From: Spirochaetota bacterium
GTDB lineage: Bacteria; Spirochaetota; UBA4802; JAFGJZ01
NCBI GenBank assembly: GCA_027858855.1
Contig: JAQIBV010000008.1
Span: 1 to 64,000, forward strand
Direction: 5' to 3'
DNA length: 64,000 bases
A program made the translations under genes and the position numbers. The notes under the pieces are model-generated. The model had not been told where the DNA came from. It saw only the letters and a list, made by a program, of their open reading frames with translations, and ran no database searches. Of this stretch, positions 9,125 through 18,507 are shown piece by piece; the stretch's first letter is position 1, and every line of letters begins with the position of its first letter.

Positions 9125-9227
9125 CTGGTGTCTCCGGTTATTATATTAGAATGACCTTTTACCATGTAGCTATTAAGCTGCAAAGTAAAATTTCTTGCAG
9201 CACAGAATATGAGACAGGGGCAGTCGC

Positions 9228-9253
9228 TTTAAGGTTATAATTATAACCTTAAA
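9228..9253. repeat. 26-bp perfect palindrome upstream of valS
   Basis: Bases 9228-9253 are an uninterrupted perfect palindrome with its axis between 9240 and 9241; the core is AAGGTTATAATTATAACCTT. It sits in the 465-base gap between the divergent diguanylate cyclase and valS genes, about 100 bases from the former and 340 from the latter. With no loop it cannot be a good terminator. A homodimeric regulator operator or a cruciform-forming site is more likely. I see no other gene or known RNA in 9125-9589, and no T-box elements before valS. Confidence 0.75.
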
Positions 9254-9589
9254 CTATTACCAGTGTAAACCATGGTTTTTAAAAGTCTTCATTATTTATT
9301 GCTTTGAATAAATAAAAATGGAATTTATAGGGTTACCCAAAACGAATTCTTTACAAATTACCGGTTGGGTTGCAATTTTAACCAGTTAGGAAAGTCTTTT
9401 TTTAGAAAATTTTATTGTCTAAAAACAGGCTTATGTGAAATTGTAACACTGTTTGACTGTTTCGAACTGGAAATTTAATCAGCATGAATTTTTCAAAAGC
9501 TATGAAGAGAGTGATGTTGAATTGCCTGGTTTTAAGCTCTCTTTAAAAAATAATTGATTTACCAAATAAATATTATCAGGACTGTATAC

Positions 9590-12505
9590 ATGAAAGAAAA
9601 TCTCGCTACCGTTTATAACTCTTCAGAAATTGAGAGTGAAGCGCTCGATCTTTGGACAAAGACAAAAAGTTTTGCTGCAGACCCGTCGCAGCCAGGTGAG
9701 TCTTTTGCTGTGGTTATCCCCCCTCCAAATGTTACTGCGGCACTTCACTTGGGTCACGCATTGAATAACACCCTTCAGGATATTATGATCCGAAAAAGCC
9801 GTATGCAGGGAAAAAACACTCTCTGGATGCCGGGAACTGATCATGCCGGAATTGCGACACAAACAGTAGTCGAAAAGCGGATTTTAGCAGAAGAGGGTAA
9901 GCGCCGGACAGATTTTGAACGATCGGAATTTGTTGGCCGTGTTCAGGACTGGAAGGATGAGTATGAGGCGCGCATCATTAACCAGCTTAAGGTTATGGGG
10001 TGCAGTTGCGATTGGGATCGAACCCGTTTTACTATGGATGAGGTTTGTGCTAAGGCCGTTCGTGAAATATTCTTTCGTCTGTATGATGACGGCTTGATAT
10101 ATCGGGGTAAAAGACTGGTTAACTGGGATCCGGCAACACAGACGGTTCTGGCGGATGATGAGGTTGAGCATGAAACCATAGAGGGATTTTTCTGGTATTT
10201 ACAATATCCGCTTGTTGAACCTGTGGATATTGATGGAGAGAAGGTTACACATATAACAGTCGCTACAACACGTCCCGAAACGATGTTGGGTGATACGGGC
10301 ATTGCCATGAATCCATCGGACCCCCGGGCAGATAAGCTTGTGGGGAAAAAGGTCCGCCTGCCACTTATTGGCCGCGAAATTCCTATTGTAGCTGACCTGC
10401 ATGTTGTGCTGCCCGATCCGGAAAGTGCTGATGAGAAGGCAAAATTTAGTACAGGATTTTTAAAGGTAACTCCCGCTCACGACCCCTATGACTGGGAAAT
10501 CGGTATACGCCATGAGTTGCAGGTTATAAATATTATGGCTCCTGATGGTTCGATAAGTGATTCGCATGGCTGGGAAGATGCTGTTGGAACTGAAGGTGAA
10601 CAGTTTGTTGGAATGGATCGTTTCGAGGCTCGTAATGCAATTGTGGAGTGGTTCCGTAGTGAGAATCTTCTTGAGCAGGTTCGGGAATATGCCCATGATG
10701 TGGGGCATAGTTATCGTAGTCATGTTCCGATAGAGCCCTATCTTTCGGATCAGTGGTACATATCGGTCAAGAAACCAATTGACCGTTTGGCGAAAGATTT
10801 TGGAACAGATATTATGCCCGATACCGATATTCCTCAGAACTCTCTTGCTGGCATGGCATTGAAACCTTTGATGGACGAGAAACTTACGATTATTCCGGAC
10901 CGGTATAATAAGAATTACCGTGTATGGCTTGAGAATTTGCGTGACTGGCCGATAAGCCGCCAGCTTTGGTGGGGGCACCAGATTCCAGTTTGGAGCAAGG
11001 CTGGTGATCATAAAAACAGCTATGGAGATGCGGTTCGAGTTCTTGTATTTGAAGGTAGTGACGGACCGGTCAGTTATATATGCGTTAAACCCGAAATGGC
11101 AGATGTCGAGAAGACAATAGAGGCCGACGGTTGGGTTCGTGATAATGATGTTCTGGATACCTGGTTCAGCTCGGCACTGTGGCCGTTTAGTACACTTGGA
11201 TGGCCTGACGATAATGAGGCGTTGCGCCGTTATTACCCGGGGTCGGTGCTGTGTACGGCACGCGAGATAATTACCCTGTGGGTTTCACGAATGGTGATGA
11301 TGGGCCAGTATGTGCTGGGAGATATTCCGTTCAGCGATGTGTTCATTCATGCCATGATTCAGGATGGAGAGGGTCGCAAGATGTCAAAGTCTCTGGGTAA
11401 CGGTATTGACCCGCTCGAGATAATTGACAGCCATGGAGCCGATGCCATGCGTTTTGCCCTGGCTTCGATGACGACCATGACTCAGGATGTGCGCATGCCT
11501 ATTGAGAAGATGACTCTTCCGGATGGCCGGGAGGTTAACAGTTCTCCGAAATTTGATATCGGGCGTAATTTTTGTAACAAGATGTGGAATGCATCACGAT
11601 TCGCTATGACAAATCTGGAAGATATTTCAGAGATAAAAGATATAAAGCTTGAAATAGAGGATGTCTGGATACTGTCCCGACTGCACAAGACAATAGCCGC
11701 TGTAACATCCCAGATTGATGAATACAGATTCAGCGATCCGATTAACGGACTGTACAGATTTTTCTGGAACGAAGTCTGTGACTGGTATCTGGAACTGATA
11801 AAGCCGCGAATGTGGGACGATGCACGCAAGGGTAGCGCTCAGCGAGTTTTGGCCTATGTTCTTGACTGCTCTCTTCGCCTGCTTCATCCTTTTCTGCCCT
11901 ACATAACTGAGGGTATTTATCAGAAGTTAAACGGTTTTATGAGTGACCGGTCGATACCGAAAGTTGCAGAGCTACAACCAGCGGAGGTATTGATTAAGGC
12001 TGCATGGCCCGAGTCTGTTATAGAACTTTATAACGATGAAGCTGAAAAGAATATGGAGATAATTCAAAACGTTATCAAGATGATTCGTGAAATTAGAACC
12101 AAGTATCAGGTGAAGCCTAAGGATAAGGTTGATGTCACAATAAAGACAACCGGAACACGGGAAACGGTTTTAACAGAAGAGTCGCGGCTTGTATGTAATA
12201 TTGCCGGTTTACAGAATTTAACAATTACAAATGCTGTAGATCAAAAACCAGAACGCTCGGCTGTTGCTGTTGGCGAGGGTATAGAGCTGTTTGTTCATGA
12301 TGTTGTTGATACCGAAGCCGAGCTTGCGCGGTTGAACAAACAGAAAAACACTCTGTTGCAGGATATTGAGCGTGCCGAAAAAAAATTGAACAATGAAAAC
12401 TTTATTGCTCGTGCGAATCCTGATGTTGTAGAGAAGGAGCGGTCGAAGCTGGCTGCCCTGCAGGATCAGTATGCAGATATTGAAAAGAACCTTAAGCTGT
12501 TGTAA
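9590..12505 (+). CDS. valS: Valyl-tRNA synthetase
   Basis: 971 residues, class I aminoacyl-tRNA synthetase charging tRNA-Val. The Rossmann signatures are HLGHA (HIGH, 53-56) and KMSKS (597-601); the motifs PPNVTAALH and GCSCDWDRTRFTMD are those of ValRS, and NVTAALH distinguishes it from IleRS. The editing domain is present (TTRPETMLGDTGIAM). The C-terminal 60 residues form the ValRS-specific coiled coil (AELARLNKQKNTLLQDIERA onward). I placed the start at ATG 9590 because AGGA lies 8 bases upstream; an earlier in-frame TTG has none. msrB follows after 12 bases and is probably co-transcribed. Confidence 0.97.
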   Translation: MKENLATVYNSSEIESEALDLWTKTKSFAADPSQPGESFAVVIPPPNVTAALHLGHALNNTLQDIMIRKSRMQGKNTLWMPGTDHAGIATQTVVEKRILAEEGKRRTDFERSEFVGRVQDWKDEYEARIINQLKVMGCSCDWDRTRFTMDEVCAKAVREIFFRLYDDGLIYRGKRLVNWDPATQTVLADDEVEHETIEGFFWYLQYPLVEPVDIDGEKVTHITVATTRPETMLGDTGIAMNPSDPRADKLVGKKVRLPLIGREIPIVADLHVVLPDPESADEKAKFSTGFLKVTPAHDPYDWEIGIRHELQVINIMAPDGSISDSHGWEDAVGTEGEQFVGMDRFEARNAIVEWFRSENLLEQVREYAHDVGHSYRSHVPIEPYLSDQWYISVKKPIDRLAKDFGTDIMPDTDIPQNSLAGMALKPLMDEKLTIIPDRYNKNYRVWLENLRDWPISRQLWWGHQIPVWSKAGDHKNSYGDAVRVLVFEGSDGPVSYICVKPEMADVEKTIEADGWVRDNDVLDTWFSSALWPFSTLGWPDDNEALRRYYPGSVLCTAREIITLWVSRMVMMGQYVLGDIPFSDVFIHAMIQDGEGRKMSKSLGNGIDPLEIIDSHGADAMRFALASMTTMTQDVRMPIEKMTLPDGREVNSSPKFDIGRNFCNKMWNASRFAMTNLEDISEIKDIKLEIEDVWILSRLHKTIAAVTSQIDEYRFSDPINGLYRFFWNEVCDWYLELIKPRMWDDARKGSAQRVLAYVLDCSLRLLHPFLPYITEGIYQKLNGFMSDRSIPKVAELQPAEVLIKAAWPESVIELYNDEAEKNMEIIQNVIKMIREIRTKYQVKPKDKVDVTIKTTGTRETVLTEESRLVCNIAGLQNLTITNAVDQKPERSAVAVGEGIELFVHDVVDTEAELARLNKQKNTLLQDIERAEKKLNNENFIARANPDVVEKERSKLAALQDQYADIEKNLKLL

Positions 12506-12517
12506 CGGGGGTGTGCC

Positions 12518-12877
12518 GTGAAGAAAAACAGTCTTACTACGGAAGAGAAGAGGGTAATAAACGATAAGGGCACAGAGGCGCCCTTTATCGGAATCTATAC
12601 CGACTTTGACGAACCTGGAACATATTTGTGCAAACAGTGCGACGCCCCTTTATACCGTTCGACCGATAAGTTCCATTCCGGTTGTGGATGGCCGGCATTT
12701 GATGATGCCATAGAGGGCGCCGTTACCGAACAGCTCGATGCGGATGGATCGCGAACTGAAATAGTCTGTTCGAGCTGTGGTGCACATTTGGGTCATATTT
12801 TTCACGGCGAGAGATTGACACCAAAAAACAGAAGACATTGTGTTAATTCCATTTCCATGAACTTCGAAGAGCAGTAG
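12518..12877 (+). CDS. msrB: Peptide-methionine (R)-S-oxide reductase MsrB
   Basis: 119 residues. It reduces the R epimer of methionine sulfoxide in proteins. The zinc site is the two CxxC pairs C38/C41 and C84/C87; the catalytic cysteine is C108 in NRRHCVNS; the [10 protein letters not shown] block carries C56. Length and order are typical for a single-domain cytoplasmic MsrB. The start is GTG 12518, with GGGGG 6-11 bases upstream. It follows valS closely. No msrA is present in the window. Confidence 0.93.
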   Translation: MKKNSLTTEEKRVINDKGTEAPFIGIYTDFDEPGTYLCKQCDAPLYRSTDKFHSGCGWPAFDDAIEGAVTEQLDADGSRTEIVCSSCGAHLGHIFHGERLTPKNRRHCVNSISMNFEEQ

Positions 12878-12993
12878 GATGTAGAGTAAATCTGAAAATG
12901 TAAAATATCTAACAATGTATTGTTTCTTCTGTTAGTATGTGATAGAGTAAAATAATTTATACGGCGGTAAGAAATTATGAATTCAAGTAACAA

Positions 12994-13890
12994 GTGTTTA
13001 TTGTTTTTAATGCTGATGAATTTCAAACAGAGATTAACTCGCGCGTTGACCGATATCAGGCCGACAAAAAAGTACTGCTCTCGGTCTCTCCCTTAAATAT
13101 GGGGCGTGATGGTATGGCGCTCTATAGGGGATCTTCCGAGAGTATGGACTTGCCTTCACCCTGGGATAGTTACGAGTTAAACAGCATTCAGGTGAAAACT
13201 GCCTTTTTAAACTATACCGAAAGCATGATAATGTTGTTTGAGCCGGATTATCTTATTATCGGTGTAGAGGTAAATCTGCTTATTCGCAATAATCCTGATC
13301 TTTGGGAATCCTATCTCGAACTGCATGATTATGTATATAGTAATTTAAAAGAAGAATATCCTGATTTGCCAATTGGTGTATCTGTCTTCTGTGTGCCCTA
13401 TTTCCCTGACTGGTCGCCGACGGATAATCTTGAAGAGCAACTCGCCGGACTTAAAGAGCTTGAGGACTCATCAGATTTTATATCATTTTCTGTACATCCC
13501 TTTATGAGTGCATTAACCGCTGAAACATTCCCCGATGATTATCTGAGAAAATTATTCGAAATGACAGACAATCCCGTTGCCATCTCAGAAAGCAGTTATC
13601 CGGCACAGTACTGGCAGACAATAACTGAACCTGTAATTGACTTTAACGGAACACCTGAAAAGCAGAGTAACTTTCTTTCGGGTCTGCTTGGTGAATCAAA
13701 CACCTTTGAAGCGCTGTTTGTAATCTGGTTTTCGATACATGATTATGATGCTCTCTGGGAAGGCGCTCTTAACAGGGATCCGATTGGCCTTGTATGGCGC
13801 GACACCGGACTGTTTGATGAAACTGGTAAAAGCCGAGAAGCCTTTGATCTATGGCAATCCTGGTATAAGAAAGAATATAAACAAGAGTAG
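12994..13890 (+). CDS. Glycosidase-like TIM-barrel protein, probably 5'-truncated
   Basis: Open frame of about 298 residues from GTG 12994. The content is a (beta/alpha)8-type glycosidase-like domain: VLLSVSPLNMGRDGMALY, YLIIGVEVNLLI, LPIGVSVFCVPYFPDW, FISFSVHPFM, PVAISESSYPAQYW and the late FVIWFSIHDYDALWEG. The E in IGVEVN and the E in ISESSYP are well placed as acid/base and nucleophile. The N-terminus is wrong: no signal peptide, no ribosome site, and only 116 bases to msrB. An ATG at 12977 in another frame starts a hydrophobic leader (CLLFLML) that dies after about 38 codons. The gene has probably lost its 5' end, or has a frameshift near the T-run at 13003-13007. Exact family not assigned; distantly GH53-like. 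Confidence 0.6.
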   Translation: MFIVFNADEFQTEINSRVDRYQADKKVLLSVSPLNMGRDGMALYRGSSESMDLPSPWDSYELNSIQVKTAFLNYTESMIMLFEPDYLIIGVEVNLLIRNNPDLWESYLELHDYVYSNLKEEYPDLPIGVSVFCVPYFPDWSPTDNLEEQLAGLKELEDSSDFISFSVHPFMSALTAETFPDDYLRKLFEMTDNPVAISESSYPAQYWQTITEPVIDFNGTPEKQSNFLSGLLGESNTFEALFVIWFSIHDYDALWEGALNRDPIGLVWRDTGLFDETGKSREAFDLWQSWYKKEYKQE

Positions 13891-14020
13891 AATGGTCCAG
13901 TTTCTTTCCCTTATTAAGACTGGAATTAGAAAATTCAGGGGTTGCTGTCACAAAACTTTTCAAAAAGTAATTTTTTTAGTATCTTGAGACTGCCTATATT
14001 GTCAGAAGTAGGGGGTAAAG

Positions 14021-14938
14021 ATGAATAAAATAATAACAAGAAAAGAGTTCATACAAAAATGCATGTCGATATCTGTGATTTCGTCAGCTGCGTTACACGG
14101 ATTGGTTCCTAAAGATTTATTTGGTTCGACCAGCAGTACTTTGGTTGCTGTTAGGGGAGGAGAGCCGGATAAACTCTTTGATAAGGGCATAAAGGCCCTG
14201 GGTGGAATGTCCAACTTTGTGAAAAAGGGGCAAACAGTTTTGATAAAGCCCAATATAGGTTGGGATAAGGATCCAGTTTCTGGTGCGAATACCAATCCAC
14301 TGCTGGTCAGACGCGTGGCTGAGCACTGCATAAATGCAGGCGCAAAAAAGGTTTATGTATACGATCATTCCTGTAACCACTGGGTTGGAGCCTACAAAAA
14401 CAGTGGTATTGAGCAGGCTGCGAAAGATGGTGGTGCGGAGGTTCCGCATATGCAGGGTGCCCGATATTTTAACAAAGTTAAGGTACCAAAAGGGAAAACC
14501 CTTAAAGAGGTAGAAGTTCACTCTTTGGTTCAGGAGGCGGATGTTTTTATAAATATTCCAATTCTTAAGCATCATGGTGGGGCTAAGATGACATCTGCAA
14601 TGAAAAATTTGATGGGTGCTGTTTGGGATCGATCACACTACCACAGAAGCGGGTTGCATCAATGCATTGCTGATTTTTGCACATATAGAGTGCCAGATTT
14701 GAATATTATCGATGCATACACGGTAATGCACAGTAATGGACCACGGGGTTACAGCAAAAAAGATCTGGTTATAAAAAAAATGCAGCTCTTATCGACTGAT
14801 ATAGTTGCTGCAGATGCAGCCTCGGCTGCGATAATAGGCTTCCCTCTGTCACAAATTCACTATATAGCCCATGCCAATAATCTAGGGTTGGGTGAAAGTG
14901 ATTTGAATAAAGTTAAATCAATAAAATTAGCTTTATGA
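14021..14938 (+). CDS. DUF362 domain protein
   Basis: 305 residues. The family is recognised from VLIKPNIGWDKDPVSGANTNP, the block AGAKKVYVYDHSCN, the block VFINIPILKHHGGAKMTSAMKNLMG and the final IVAADAASAAIIGF. The N-terminus has a Tat-like motif TRKEFIQK (residues 6-13, RK instead of RR) and a short hydrophobic stretch, so export is possible. DUF362 proteins have no settled function but recur next to iron-sulfur proteins. Here the stop overlaps the start of a membrane polyferredoxin gene by ATGA, implying tight coupling. Ribosome site GGGGG lies 9 bases before the ATG. Confidence 0.88.
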   Translation: MNKIITRKEFIQKCMSISVISSAALHGLVPKDLFGSTSSTLVAVRGGEPDKLFDKGIKALGGMSNFVKKGQTVLIKPNIGWDKDPVSGANTNPLLVRRVAEHCINAGAKKVYVYDHSCNHWVGAYKNSGIEQAAKDGGAEVPHMQGARYFNKVKVPKGKTLKEVEVHSLVQEADVFINIPILKHHGGAKMTSAMKNLMGAVWDRSHYHRSGLHQCIADFCTYRVPDLNIIDAYTVMHSNGPRGYSKKDLVIKKMQLLSTDIVAADAASAAIIGFPLSQIHYIAHANNLGLGESDLNKVKSIKLAL

Positions 14939-16488
14939 AAAAAAGATATTTCAGAACAGCCATAGCAACTGCAGTTTTTCTTCTCTTTCTGATGGCATTC
15001 ATTAATCCCGGAGGCATTTTTGTTGCAATAGGATCCCTGTTAGAGGGATTTCAAATTGGCCCGCTGCTTCTTAAGCTCCTCTATTCCATTTCTTTAATGG
15101 CTCTTATTCAGTTAGTGCTGCTCATTATTTTGACACTGCTTTTCGGAAGAGTCTACTGCTCATTTTTATGTCCACTGGGCATATTGCAGGATATAATGTC
15201 AAGAATCCGTAAACCCTTTACTGTATCATACCGAAGTATATCTCCATTTATCCGCTATTCGATATTAGCAGTAGTAATCGGTTCCATTATTCTTGGCACA
15301 AGGGCTTTGTCAGTTTTTACGGATCCCTATGCAAACTTCGGAAGGATAGCAACCGCAATATTCAGAAATGGGTATGTCTTTGTTAGAAATAGTTTTGTTT
15401 ATATTCTTAACTTTTTTAATAACTATTCGATTGCGGCTGAACAGTATAGTGTTGTTACTCTCAATTCCTTTTTTGCGGTATCAACTCTATTTATTCTCCT
15501 TCTGGTTCTTGCTTACAGGTATAGAAGGCTGTACTGTAATATATTGTGTCCGGTTGGAGCTTTGCTGGGACTAGTCTCCAGATTTTCACTATTTAAAATC
15601 AGGTTTTCCGAGTCGTGCATCCACTGCAAAAAATGTGAGCAGGTTTGTAAATCAGAATGTATAAAGATTACAGAAAACAGCTCGTTTGTTGATGATGAAA
15701 GATGTATCCGCTGTTTTAATTGTGGGTCTGTTTGCCCAGTTGATGCTGTCAGCTTAAGCCATATAAAACCGCTTCAAATTATAAAAAAGAAAGAGAGAGA
15801 GGATGCTGATCCGGTTTCCCGAAAAGAATTTATAACCAAAGGTGTGTTTATTTCGCTTTCGATAGGTGCGCTTTCAACAATTCCGATACGTAGCCTTCTT
15901 AAAAAAGGAAAAATCTTTCCAGTGCTGAACAACAGGTCTATTATTCCACCGGGAGCGGTATCTGTTGAGCGTTTTATTGATAGTTGTATCGGGTGTCATC
16001 TTTGTACTGCGGCATGCCCGACTAAGATTTTACGGCCTTCAACTACTGAATATGGTTTTAGAGGAATTTTACAACCGGTTATAGACTACAAAAATGGATT
16101 CTGTGAATATACATGCATTAGTTGTTCACAGGTGTGTCCAACCGATGCGATCCGTCCGATAACTGTTAAAGATAAACAGAAGGTTAGAATAGGTAATGCC
16201 CGATTAGCGCCTGATGAGTGCATTGTTTATAAAGATTCAATAGCATGTGGCGCTTGTGCAGAGCATTGTCCAACCGGAGCTCTTAAAATGGATAAAAAAG
16301 AAGGGCTTTCTTATCCAGCTCCAGCTATTGATGATCAGCTTTGTATTGGTTGCGGCGCCTGTGAATATGTTTGTCCGGCTGCTCCCAAGGCTTTTAAAAT
16401 AGAGCCGCTTTCAGTACATGAAAGGCGTAAAACTCGTGATGATAAGGGTGTCGAGATTGAAGTTGATGAGACAGAATTTCCATTTTAA
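14935..16488 (+). CDS. Membrane polyferredoxin (NapH/NosR-like front, multi-[4Fe-4S] back)
   Basis: 517 residues. The first 220 residues hold about five membrane helices with the two CxxxCP motifs of the NapH/NosR/RnfC-type quinol-linked electron carriers (C75/C79, C201/C205). From 228 onward come [4Fe-4S] ferredoxin motifs at about 228-238, 257-267, 351-361, 390-401, 438-445 and 470-480. Between the second and third lies SRKEFITKGVFISLSIGA (295-312), resembling a Tat signal plus a hydrophobic span, as if a NapG-like ferredoxin were fused to NapH. It should move electrons between the membrane and DUF362 or another partner. Direction and donor are unknown. Confidence 0.88.
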   Translation: MKKRYFRTAIATAVFLLFLMAFINPGGIFVAIGSLLEGFQIGPLLLKLLYSISLMALIQLVLLIILTLLFGRVYCSFLCPLGILQDIMSRIRKPFTVSYRSISPFIRYSILAVVIGSIILGTRALSVFTDPYANFGRIATAIFRNGYVFVRNSFVYILNFFNNYSIAAEQYSVVTLNSFFAVSTLFILLLVLAYRYRRLYCNILCPVGALLGLVSRFSLFKIRFSESCIHCKKCEQVCKSECIKITENSSFVDDERCIRCFNCGSVCPVDAVSLSHIKPLQIIKKKEREDADPVSRKEFITKGVFISLSIGALSTIPIRSLLKKGKIFPVLNNRSIIPPGAVSVERFIDSCIGCHLCTAACPTKILRPSTTEYGFRGILQPVIDYKNGFCEYTCISCSQVCPTDAIRPITVKDKQKVRIGNARLAPDECIVYKDSIACGACAEHCPTGALKMDKKEGLSYPAPAIDDQLCIGCGACEYVCPAAPKAFKIEPLSVHERRKTRDDKGVEIEVDETEFPF

Positions 16489-16576
16489 GGTATGGACTAC
16501 TTCCAAAAACCCGATTAGAGATGATTACACAAGGTCAAATTCAGATTTTTGGATGTGCCCCTGATGAGGTTATGTT

Positions 16577-17443
16577 CTATACTTTAAGTGACTGATAAAT
16601 GTTAAGAGTTGCTTCTGAATGGTTTAACGTATAGAAGTGAACTCCGTGAACTCCATGTTCAATCAGATCCTGAACCTGGTCGATTGCCCACTTAACACCC
16701 GTGCTTTTAACAGAATCGTCATCTTCAGCTTCGGTTATAGAACGAAGCAGGGGAGCCGGAAACCTTGAACCAGCTGATAGTTCGGCCATGCGCTTCATGC
16801 CTTTATGAGTTGTTATGGGCATTATTCCTGCAATTATTGGAATATCAATTCCTGATATTTTGCAACGATCAGAAAAATCATAAAGATCCCGATTCTCGAA
16901 GAAGAGTTGAGTACAGATATAGTCGGCTCCGGCATCGACCTTCTGCTTAAGATATTCCATTTCCAGCAGTCGGTTTGGTGTTAGAGGATGACCCTCTGGA
17001 AACGCAGCAATGCCGATTCCCATTGATGGAAAATTCTCTTTTATAAAGCTAACAAGATCCGATGCATAGTTAAATCCGTCTTTAACCGGTATGAAATTCT
17101 CATAACCTTCAGGAGGGTCACCACGAAGAGCCAGAATATTGCTGATTCCGTTTTTGTGGTATTCGGTAATAATTGTTTTAATTTCGTCACGGGTAGCGCC
17201 AACACATGTTAAATGGGGTATAACCGTTAAATCAGTCTCATTATGCAGCTTCATAACCAGATCATGTGTCTTTTGTCGTGTAGATCCACCGGCACCATAG
17301 GTTACACTAACAAAAGCTGGTTTCAGGGGAATCAGTTCTTTTATTGTAGAGTATAGTTTTTCAAAGCCCGCGTCTGTTTTAGGTGGGAAAAACTCGAAAC
17401 TGAAAGTTGGTTTATTCTGTGCTAATATTTCACGTATATGCAT
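16577..17443 (-). CDS. metF: Methylenetetrahydrofolate reductase
   Basis: 288 residues, FAD-dependent TIM barrel reducing 5,10-methylene-THF to 5-methyl-THF for methionine synthesis or one-carbon flow. Signatures: FSFEFFPPKTDAGFEKL at the start, VSVTYGAGGSTRQKT, VIPHLTCVG, ILALRGDPPEGYE, GIGIAAFPEGHP and ADYICTQLFFENRDLYDF. I placed the start at 17443 since GGAG lies 9-6 bases before that ATG; an upstream in-frame extension of 28 residues has no family similarity. Minus-strand, monocistronic. The upstream region contains two GTTGATC repeats but no recognised riboswitch. Confidence 0.95.
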   Translation of the reverse strand: MHIREILAQNKPTFSFEFFPPKTDAGFEKLYSTIKELIPLKPAFVSVTYGAGGSTRQKTHDLVMKLHNETDLTVIPHLTCVGATRDEIKTIITEYHKNGISNILALRGDPPEGYENFIPVKDGFNYASDLVSFIKENFPSMGIGIAAFPEGHPLTPNRLLEMEYLKQKVDAGADYICTQLFFENRDLYDFSDRCKISGIDIPIIAGIMPITTHKGMKRMAELSAGSRFPAPLLRSITEAEDDDSVKSTGVKWAIDQVQDLIEHGVHGVHFYTLNHSEATLNIYQSLKV

Positions 17444-17712
17444 ATCTACTCCGCTATTTTGAATCGGTTTGCACTCTTTTGAATTGATTTTAATGATCAA
17501 CCTATTAAAACTGTTGAATTTGATCAACTCATTTTGATTCTTTTGAGGATTCGGGCTGTACTGGTGAAAAATCTGGTTGCGTAAAATAAAATATTATCTA
17601 CTCTTAGAGGTGATCTAAAAACTTGGATATTTACTTACCTTTAGAAGTTTTCCGTTATTAGCTCTCAGAAATCCTAATGGAAAATCCGATATTTGTTTCA
17701 GATGGAGGCTTT

Positions 17713-18507
17713 ATGCGGACTGTTATGGCGCTGATTGTTCTTATTATGATAAATCCCCTGTTTGCTGAGAGTCTTATGTTTAAAAGGCTGAAAACGGGAA
17801 CTATTGAGCAAAAAACTGAGGCTATGTACCATCTGGGATATGCCCGTAACCGTAAGGCGTTCTGGTTATATGTTAAGTACCTCAGTTTTACTCCACTTGG
17901 TGTTGACGGGTTGCCGGCAATACAGTGCCGTGAGGCTGCTGCTGATGCTCTGGGGCGAATTCGCGATCCTCGAGCGGCTAAATATCTGTTGGAACGCTGG
18001 AAAATAGAGAAGCAGCCTTCTGTACGCCGAAAAATAATCCATTCTTTGCGAAATTATCAGGACGAAGAGATTGCTGATGTAATTCGAGCCGGTATGAAAG
18101 ATGAAGATGAGCGTATTGTCTTCGAATCAATTGTAAGCTCTGCATATTATAAAAATGATGCACTTAGTGCCGATCTGAAAAGCTATTTTGATTCAACCGA
18201 AAGTACTACATTAAAGCTGGCATGTGCTTTTGCTCAGGTTATGCTCAACAGTAATGCTGATGATAACGCCCTGTTTTTAAGAAAATCATTAACAAATAAC
18301 GACCCCGAGGTTCGCTACTGGTCGGCCTTTTTTTTAGCAGAAGCTGATCGGGTCGAAGCAATCCGGGATATAGAGCGCGCGTTAGAGATAGAGTACCGTT
18401 ATTATGTTGCACGTGAGCTCGATATGGCTCTTACCAGGTTAAGGTTTTCTGTGAAGGCGAAAAGGCAATTGCGGGAATACAATGAATATGAGAGAATTAT
18501 AAAGTGA
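17713..18507 (+). CDS. Exported HEAT-repeat protein
   Basis: 264 residues. A short signal peptide (RTVMALIVLIMINPLFA-ES) is followed by alpha-helical HEAT/PBS-lyase-type repeats: AADALGRIRDPRAAKYL, RRKIIHSLRNYQDEEIADV and VRYWSAFFLAEADRVEAI are the clearest. Such repeats form protein-binding solenoids; no catalytic residues are visible. The start at 17713 is supported by GGAGG 5-9 bases upstream. The 3' end overlaps the 3' end of the convergent minus-strand gene by 11 bases. HEAT proteins with signal peptides are common in spirochaetes, where they are thought to act as envelope scaffolds; that role is inference. Confidence 0.78.
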   Translation: MRTVMALIVLIMINPLFAESLMFKRLKTGTIEQKTEAMYHLGYARNRKAFWLYVKYLSFTPLGVDGLPAIQCREAAADALGRIRDPRAAKYLLERWKIEKQPSVRRKIIHSLRNYQDEEIADVIRAGMKDEDERIVFESIVSSAYYKNDALSADLKSYFDSTESTTLKLACAFAQVMLNSNADDNALFLRKSLTNNDPEVRYWSAFFLAEADRVEAIRDIERALEIEYRYYVARELDMALTRLRFSVKAKRQLREYNEYERIIK

